Positions 35,846-39,686 of a DNA stretch of 39,686 nt are shown piece after piece. Positions within the stretch are counted from its first letter, which is position 1. Every line of letters begins with the position of its first letter. A model generated the notes under the pieces. It worked only from the letters and a program-made list of their open reading frames with translations. It did not search any database and had not been told where the DNA came from. The stretch covers positions 1 through 39,686 of the forward strand of contig NZ_AINS01000016.1 in assembly GCF_000254135.1 (NCBI RefSeq). The letters run 5' to 3'. This stretch comes from Campylobacter coli LMG 9860 (lineage in GTDB: Bacteria > Campylobacterota > Campylobacteria > Campylobacterales > Campylobacteraceae). A program made the translations under genes and the position numbers.

Positions 35846-36694
35846 ATGAATTTTTTAAAAAAACTTTATAAATTTTCACAATCATGGACAGGAACGGTTA
35901 CCATCGTTCTTTTAGTAATCTTTTTCTTTATACAAGCCTTTGTTATACCTTCAGGTTCGATGAAAAATACCTTGCTTGTAGGTGATTTTTTATTTGTTAA
36001 AAAATTCAGCTATGGAATTCCAACTCCACATATTCCGTGGCTTGAAATTCCAGTTTTACCGGATTTTGATAAAGATGGACATTTAATCAAAGGGCAAAGC
36101 CCCCAAAGAGGCGATATAGTGGTTTTTAGAAACCCTAAAAATGAAAAAGAGCATTTTGTAAAACGCTGTGTAGGAGTGGGCGGAGATAGAATCGTTTATG
36201 CCAATAAAACACTTTATGTAAGAATGCATGAGGGTGATGAATTTATGAAAGAACATTATCCTGATGATTTGGCAACCCTTGGAGGGCAAATTTATGTTAA
36301 AGAGCCTTATAGGCAAAAAGGGATTCATTATGATTTAAACAAAGATATAGAAAGTGATATTTTGCGTTTTCTTAGTGTGGGCAAATTTGCTATGTCGCCA
36401 ACTTATTTTAAAGAACTTGGAAATAATATAGGCTTTAGTGGTGGTAATGCCTATGTTTTTGATGTGGCCGAAGAAGAATATTTTATGGTAGGGGACAATA
36501 GAGATTATTCTTATGACAGCCGTTTTTGGGGCTCTGTTCCTTATCGTTTGATAGTAGGAAAGCCTTGGTTTGTTTATTTTTCATGGGATCAAGATAAAAA
36601 TGTTCGCTGGGAAAGGATAGGGCGTTTTGTTGATACTTTGGAAAATGAAGAAGAATACATTCATGATCATGATGATGAGGATAAATTGAGTTGA
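35846..36694 (+). CDS. lepB: Signal peptidase I
   Basis: A 282-residue membrane serine protease removing Sec signal peptides. A single N-terminal membrane helix (about 17-34) is followed by IPSGSMKNTLLVGD with catalytic Ser38, then GDIVVF and HFVKRCVGVGGD with the general base Lys106. The C-terminal box is MVGDNRDYSYDSRFWGSVP (about 212-230). One membrane helix is fewer than in the two-helix E. coli enzyme. The tail after residue 268 is acidic and His/Asp-rich (EEYIHDHDDEDK). It is known as lepP in C. jejuni. Confidence 0.95.
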   Translation: MNFLKKLYKFSQSWTGTVTIVLLVIFFFIQAFVIPSGSMKNTLLVGDFLFVKKFSYGIPTPHIPWLEIPVLPDFDKDGHLIKGQSPQRGDIVVFRNPKNEKEHFVKRCVGVGGDRIVYANKTLYVRMHEGDEFMKEHYPDDLATLGGQIYVKEPYRQKGIHYDLNKDIESDILRFLSVGKFAMSPTYFKELGNNIGFSGGNAYVFDVAEEEYFMVGDNRDYSYDSRFWGSVPYRLIVGKPWFVYFSWDQDKNVRWERIGRFVDTLENEEEYIHDHDDEDKLS

Positions 36695-36748
36695 TTTTGT
36701 TTTCTGTATAAGCAGTAAATAAAATCACTTTCTTAAATTTGGCTTATT

Positions 36749-37093
36749 TTATTTTTCACAATCACTACAAATGCCTTTTATAAGCACACTTTTAATCGTA
36801 CCTTTTACTTTTGGCATTTGAACATCGCTAATTTTATGGCATTTATCACAAACAAAATGTGCCTTAGCGTGATCTGCTAATTCATAAAAACTTTTGCGGT
36901 TTAACTCACTTTTACTAACAATGCCCTTTTTTTCAAAAAGTTCCATATTACGATAAAAACTGGTTTTATTGGCTTTGATATCAAAATGATCGTAACTTAA
37001 TGGAGTCTTTGCAAGGGATAAAATTTGTAGTAATTCTACGCGTAGGTCTGTTATAGCTATATCGTGTTTTTTTAATAATTCAAGAGCTTCCAT
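36749..37093 (-). CDS. Short Fur-family metalloregulator, Zur-like
   Basis: A 114-residue DNA-binding repressor candidate. The N-terminal two thirds form a winged helix (ITDLRVELLQILSLAKTPLS and TSFYRNMELFEKKGIVSK), somewhat shortened relative to typical 130-150-residue Fur proteins. Two CxxC pairs, Cys82/Cys85 and Cys109/Cys112, make the structural zinc site; His75, His79 and His86 are candidate regulatory ligands. Context strongly favours zinc (or another transition metal): it is divergent from a His-rich ZnuA-like protein, and the shared intergenic region carries palindromes. It lacks any sign of being the main Fur or PerR, which C. jejuni has elsewhere. AAGG-like GGT precedes the ATG. Confidence 0.8.
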   Translation of the reverse strand: MEALELLKKHDIAITDLRVELLQILSLAKTPLSYDHFDIKANKTSFYRNMELFEKKGIVSKSELNRKSFYELADHAKAHFVCDKCHKISDVQMPKVKGTIKSVLIKGICSDCEK

Positions 37094-37115
37094 AAGATTT
37101 ACCTTTAAAATATAA

Positions 37116-37121
37116 ATTATA
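37116..37121 (-). promoter_or_regulatory. -10 box for the Zur-like regulator
   Basis: TATAAT on the minus strand, 22 nt before the regulator ATG, facing away from the operator cluster. Confidence 0.5.
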
Positions 37122-37150
37122 TTTTATTGTAGCATAAAAAAGCTTTATGT

Positions 37151-37185
37151 TTGCAACTTTATGTTTAAGTTGCAACTAAGTTGCA
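37151..37185. promoter_or_regulatory. Clustered palindromic operator, probable Zur-like site
   Basis: The segment contains AAGTTGC at 37167-37173 and 37178-37184 (11 bp apart) and the opposite orientation GCAACTT at 37153-37159 and GCAACTA at 37172-37178. TGCAACT-A-AGTTGCA at 37171-37185 is a perfect 15-bp 7-1-7 palindrome, the geometry of Fur-family boxes; TTGCAACTT/AAGTTGCAA (37151-37159 and 37167-37175) is a second inverted repeat with a 7-nt spacer. It ends 5 bp upstream of the -10 of the ZnuA-like operon, so a bound regulator would block RNA polymerase. Confidence 0.7.
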
Positions 37186-37190
37186 TTTTG

Positions 37191-37196
37191 TATAAT
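37191..37196 (+). promoter_or_regulatory. Extended -10 box for the metal-binding-protein operon
   Basis: TATAAT preceded by TG, 29 nt before the ATG at 37226, with AAGGAA at 37215-37220 as ribosome binding site. Confidence 0.6.
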
Positions 37197-37225
37197 TTCA
37201 AAATATTTTATTATAAGGAAAATCT

Positions 37226-38095
37226 ATGTTGAGAATTTTATTATTAAGTGTATTGTGTGTTTTTGCTTTTGGAAAGCCCATAATTAGTGTCAGCATTCCA
37301 CCTCAAGCTTTTTTTGTGGAAAAAATAGCTAAAGATAGTGTTGAAATAAATATACTCATACCACCAAATTCAGATGAGCATACTATGGAGTTTAAGCCTC
37401 AAGCATTGAAAAAATTAGAGCAAAGTGAAATTTATTTCTTAGCAGATTTAGAGCTTGAAAAAATTTTGGAAAAAAAATTTAAAAGTGTATTAAAAAATGT
37501 AAAAATTGTTAATATTAATGAAGGTATTCATCTTCTTGAAGGAGGGCATGATCATGAGCATGAACACGATCATGATCACGATAGACATCACGCAGAAGAG
37601 CATGATGAGCATAATGACCCTCATGTTTGGCTTGATCCTATTTTGGTTAAAAAATTGGCACAAAATATTACCCAAGCTTTAGTGCAAAGTTTTCCAAACA
37701 ATAAAGAATTTTATGAAGCAAATTTGGCTAACTTTTTAAAAGAGCTTGATCAAATGGATGCTCAAATCGCAGAGAAACTTAAAAATATTAAAAGAAATGA
37801 ATTTATAGTTTATCATCCAAGTTGGGCTTATTTGGCTAAAAGATACAATCTTGTGCAAATTCCTGTAGAAATTGATGGTAAAGAGCCTAAAAGTAAAGAT
37901 TTGCAAAATCTTATCAAGCTTGCAAAAGAAAAAGATATACGCGTTATCTTTGTTCAGCCTGGCTTTCCAGAAAATTCTGCAAAAGTGTTAGCTAAAGAAT
38001 TAAATGCTCAAATTGTTTCTATTAATCATTTGGCTAGAAATTGGGATGAGGAGCTTCTAAAAAGTATCCAAGCTTTAAGTTCGGCCTTGCAATGA
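37226..38095 (+). CDS. ZnuA-like periplasmic metal-binding protein, His-rich
   Basis: A 289-residue cluster A-I solute-binding protein. Residues 1-15 are a Sec signal peptide. Candidate metal ligands are His52 (SDEHTMEFKP), His133 (DPHVWLDP) and His197 (VYHPSWAYLA). Between them a loop at about 108-129 holds ten histidines with alternating Asp/Glu (HDHEHEHDHDHDRHH type), the zinc-collecting loop seen in ZnuA. The usual fourth-ligand segment DPL near the end is here NHL (SINHLARNW), which may change metal choice or affinity. No permease or ATPase is adjacent, so it either feeds a ZnuBC encoded elsewhere or works with the NicO protein it overlaps by 4 nt. Zinc is most likely; nickel, manganese or cobalt are possible. 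Confidence 0.85.
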   Translation: MLRILLLSVLCVFAFGKPIISVSIPPQAFFVEKIAKDSVEINILIPPNSDEHTMEFKPQALKKLEQSEIYFLADLELEKILEKKFKSVLKNVKIVNINEGIHLLEGGHDHEHEHDHDHDRHHAEEHDEHNDPHVWLDPILVKKLAQNITQALVQSFPNNKEFYEANLANFLKELDQMDAQIAEKLKNIKRNEFIVYHPSWAYLAKRYNLVQIPVEIDGKEPKSKDLQNLIKLAKEKDIRVIFVQPGFPENSAKVLAKELNAQIVSINHLARNWDEELLKSIQALSSALQ

Positions 38096-39414
38096 GAGCG
38101 ATTTTTGTTTTAATATTTCTAGCTTTAAGCAACTTATATTCTTGCGCCTTGTGCGCAACTTACACCCCAAATGTAGATGTAAATTTAGATTTTAATATGA
38201 GCAATGAAAAAATCAAACAAGTAGATATAAGCTGGGAATTTTCAGAAGAATTTTTTAATGTTTTGCTTGAAAATTATGACTTTAATTATAATGATAAATT
38301 TGATCCTGATGAACTTGAAATTGTAAAATACACACTTTTAGACTACATAAAACCTAAGCATTTTTTAACTCAATTTAGCTTTAATGGCTTGGAAGAAAAT
38401 ATAAATATCAAGCAATTTAAAAATCCTAAATTGCAGATAAAGTCTCCTCGTTTGTTCTTTAGTTATCAAGTTGTTTTAGATATGCCCATTAAAGATTATA
38501 ACACCTTTAGTATAAAAATTCACGATGATGGAGGATTTTTTAATTTTAATATAAAAAATCAAAATTCTATAAGCCTAAATTCGCAAAATTATATCATTTC
38601 TAGTATTGATTCAAGCACTGCATCTTTTGAAGTATATCAAGGGCAATTACCTCAAGATGTATATATAGATAATACTCCAAGTCCTTCTCCTTCAAAAAAT
38701 TTTTTAGAAAAATTGATTGAATTTAATAATACACTTTTTGCCCATATTAAAGATATATTAAGAAAAGAATTTGATTTTAAATCCTTTTTGATTTTATTAG
38801 TGATTTCTTTTGCGTATGGTGTTTTTCATGCTAGTGCTCCAGGTCATGCTAAAATGCTGACAAGTTCGTATTTTTTAACCCATAAAAGTACACCCTTAAA
38901 GATATTGTACTTTGTATCTAGGATAGGAGTTATTCACATATTGAGTGCGTTTTTATTGGTAAGTGTTGGAGTGGTTTTACTTGAGCATTTATTAAAAGAT
39001 GTCAATAATGAAGCTGGCTTTGTATTGACTAAGATTACGAGTTTGTTTATTATTTTTATTGCTTTATTTATGATTAGTAAAAAGATATTAAGCGATAAAA
39101 AGCAATGCTGCTGTGCTCATCATAAAAGCAATGAATGGGGTATTATACTTAGTGCTGCTTTAGTGCCTTGTCCTGGGGTTGTTTTACTTATAGTATTTGC
39201 CTATGAGTTTAGTTTTTGGTATGCGTTAAGCTCTGCTATTTTTATCACTTTGGGAATGTGTTTAGTATTGTTTGCTTTTGCATTAGGAGCAAATCAATTT
39301 TATAAAAGCATTTCACATACAAAAATAAGAATCTTTTTAGAATATTTTGGACTTATTGTTATGTTTTTATTTGGTTTGTTTTTGTTTATCAATATAAAAA
39401 CAAATGCACTATAA
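38092..39414 (+). CDS. DUF1007-like periplasmic domain fused to NicO-type metal permease
   Basis: A 440-residue protein. Residues 1-22 are a signal peptide with two nearby cysteines (Cys18, Cys21). About 25-200 is a periplasmic region resembling DUF1007, including a 12-residue EF-hand-like loop D63-F-N-Y-N-D-K-F-D-P-D-E74. After a linker, six or so membrane helices form the NicO/RcnA-type permease, with the hallmark FHASAPGHAKML (His246, His252), a Cys/His-rich loop CCCAHH at 339-344, and a PCPG motif before the next helix. NicO proteins move nickel, cobalt or other divalent cations; direction is uncertain (RcnA is an exporter). Its ATG overlaps the ZnuA-like stop by 4 nt, so both are presumably controlled by the same operator. 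Confidence 0.8.
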   Translation: MRAIFVLIFLALSNLYSCALCATYTPNVDVNLDFNMSNEKIKQVDISWEFSEEFFNVLLENYDFNYNDKFDPDELEIVKYTLLDYIKPKHFLTQFSFNGLEENINIKQFKNPKLQIKSPRLFFSYQVVLDMPIKDYNTFSIKIHDDGGFFNFNIKNQNSISLNSQNYIISSIDSSTASFEVYQGQLPQDVYIDNTPSPSPSKNFLEKLIEFNNTLFAHIKDILRKEFDFKSFLILLVISFAYGVFHASAPGHAKMLTSSYFLTHKSTPLKILYFVSRIGVIHILSAFLLVSVGVVLLEHLLKDVNNEAGFVLTKITSLFIIFIALFMISKKILSDKKQCCCAHHKSNEWGIILSAALVPCPGVVLLIVFAYEFSFWYALSSAIFITLGMCLVLFAFALGANQFYKSISHTKIRIFLEYFGLIVMFLFGLFLFINIKTNAL

Positions 39415-39424
39415 AAGAAATTTC

Positions 39425-39470
39425 TAGATAAAATGGGTAAAATATTTTTTATCTAAATCTAGATTTTTCA
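39425..39470 (+). terminator. Possible AT-rich terminator after the metal operon
   Basis: TAGATAAAA at 39425-39433 pairs perfectly with TTTTATCTA at 39447-39455, and a 12-bp palindrome AAATCTAGATTT at 39455-39466 follows, running into a short T-tract. The stems are AT-rich and weak. Confidence 0.35.
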
Positions 39471-39491
39471 AATCATACATAATTAACAAGC

Positions 39492-39525
39492 AAGCATGTA
39501 GTTTATAAACTATGAAAAAATGCTT
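39492..39525. repeat. 14-bp perfect palindrome within a longer hairpin
   Basis: TAGTTTATAAACTA at 39499-39512 is self-complementary and is enclosed by AAGCAT (39492-39497) and ATGCTT (39520-39525). It lies about 60 bp upstream of the TATAAT of the next gene; it could be an operator or a transcript end. Confidence 0.4.
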
Positions 39526-39558
39526 AGTGTTTAAAATCAATTCATATAAAAATTATTT

Positions 39559-39564
39559 TATAAT
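39559..39564 (+). promoter_or_regulatory. -10 box for the last, partial gene
   Basis: TATAAT, 29 nt before the ATG at 39594, with AAGGAG at 39581-39586. Confidence 0.5.
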
Positions 39565-39593
39565 ATGCTTATTTTAAACAAAGGAGCATTAAA

Positions 39594-39686
39594 TGAAAAT
39601 CACAATGATAATTCTAAGCTTATTTTCTTTAGTATTTTTAAGTACATGTGCTTTTAAAGAAAAAAAAGCAAGTGAAATAAAAACTC
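39594..39686 (+). CDS. Putative lipoprotein, 3'-truncated by the window edge
   Basis: Only the first 31 codons are present. The start follows AAGGAG by 7 nt. The N-terminus is a signal peptide ending LVFLSTCAF; Cys19 preceded by LST is a lipobox-like site (Thr at -1 is unusual but tolerated). The following FKEKKASEIK is hydrophilic. Nothing can be said about function. Confidence 0.6.

Noticed and set aside
36695-36748. Terminator between lepB and the convergent regulator
   Set aside because: The 54-bp gap is AT-rich but has no convincing stem-loop.
1-39686. CRISPR arrays, IS elements, prophage genes, tRNA or rRNA genes
   Set aside because: No spaced direct repeats, transposase or integrase motifs, or clover-leaf sequences were seen; intergenic gaps are all under about 180 bp. 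Subtle RNA genes cannot be excluded by eye.

Overview
The window is AT-rich, densely packed chromosome from a Campylobacter, most likely C. jejuni or a very close relative. From memory, the order glnH, lipoprotein, fliP, glmU, coaBC, uppS, prepilin peptidase, lptF, truA, ilvA ... acnB, metG, fbp, mobB, slt, gltX, psd, hemL, folD, lepB matches the Cj0817-Cj0856 stretch of C. jejuni NCTC 11168; no alignment was possible here. Genes often overlap by 4 nt (ATGA). Promoters show TATAAT-type -10 boxes without a clear -35. No rRNA, tRNA, IS element, prophage or CRISPR array was seen, and no intergenic gap exceeds 300 bp.

Layout. 0.1-2.2 kb: an orphan amino-acid binding protein, a small secreted protein with a Fur-like box over its promoter, a small membrane protein, and fliP on the minus strand. 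2.3-8.6 kb: a plus-strand envelope and cofactor operon (glmU, coaBC, unknown, uppS, prepilin peptidase, lptF, truA), nearly every junction overlapping. 8.6-18.2 kb: minus-strand ilvA and a CoA-binding protein, a plus-strand small membrane protein, then minus-strand trmA, an NhaC-type antiporter, an SDR, an ankyrin protein and acnB. 18.2-23.1 kb: ogt (plus), then a minus-strand mobB-fbp-CxxC protein-metG-Mur-like cluster. 23.2-28.8 kb: a lipoprotein whose 3' end overlaps slt by 104 bp, yggT, gltX, then plus-strand metallophosphoesterase-psd. 28.8-34.9 kb: a minus-strand run of cytochrome c, hemL, AtpZ-like, two membrane proteins, a FliK-like protein and a free-standing FlhB C-terminal domain. 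35.0-36.7 kb: folD-lepB.

The most distinctive part is 36.7-39.4 kb. A short Fur-family regulator (Zur-like, two CxxC pairs) is divergent from a two-gene operon encoding a His-rich ZnuA-like metal-binding protein and a fusion of a DUF1007-like periplasmic domain (with an EF-hand-like loop) to a NicO-type permease. The intergenic region holds a cluster of AAGTTGC half-sites, including a perfect 7-1-7 palindrome just upstream of the operon's -10 box. No znuB or znuC is present. In NCTC 11168, as I recall, lepP is followed by moeA instead, so this cassette may be strain-variable. It looks like a self-contained, zinc/nickel-type metal-responsive module and is the best candidate for an under-described system. 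The window ends inside a putative lipoprotein gene.
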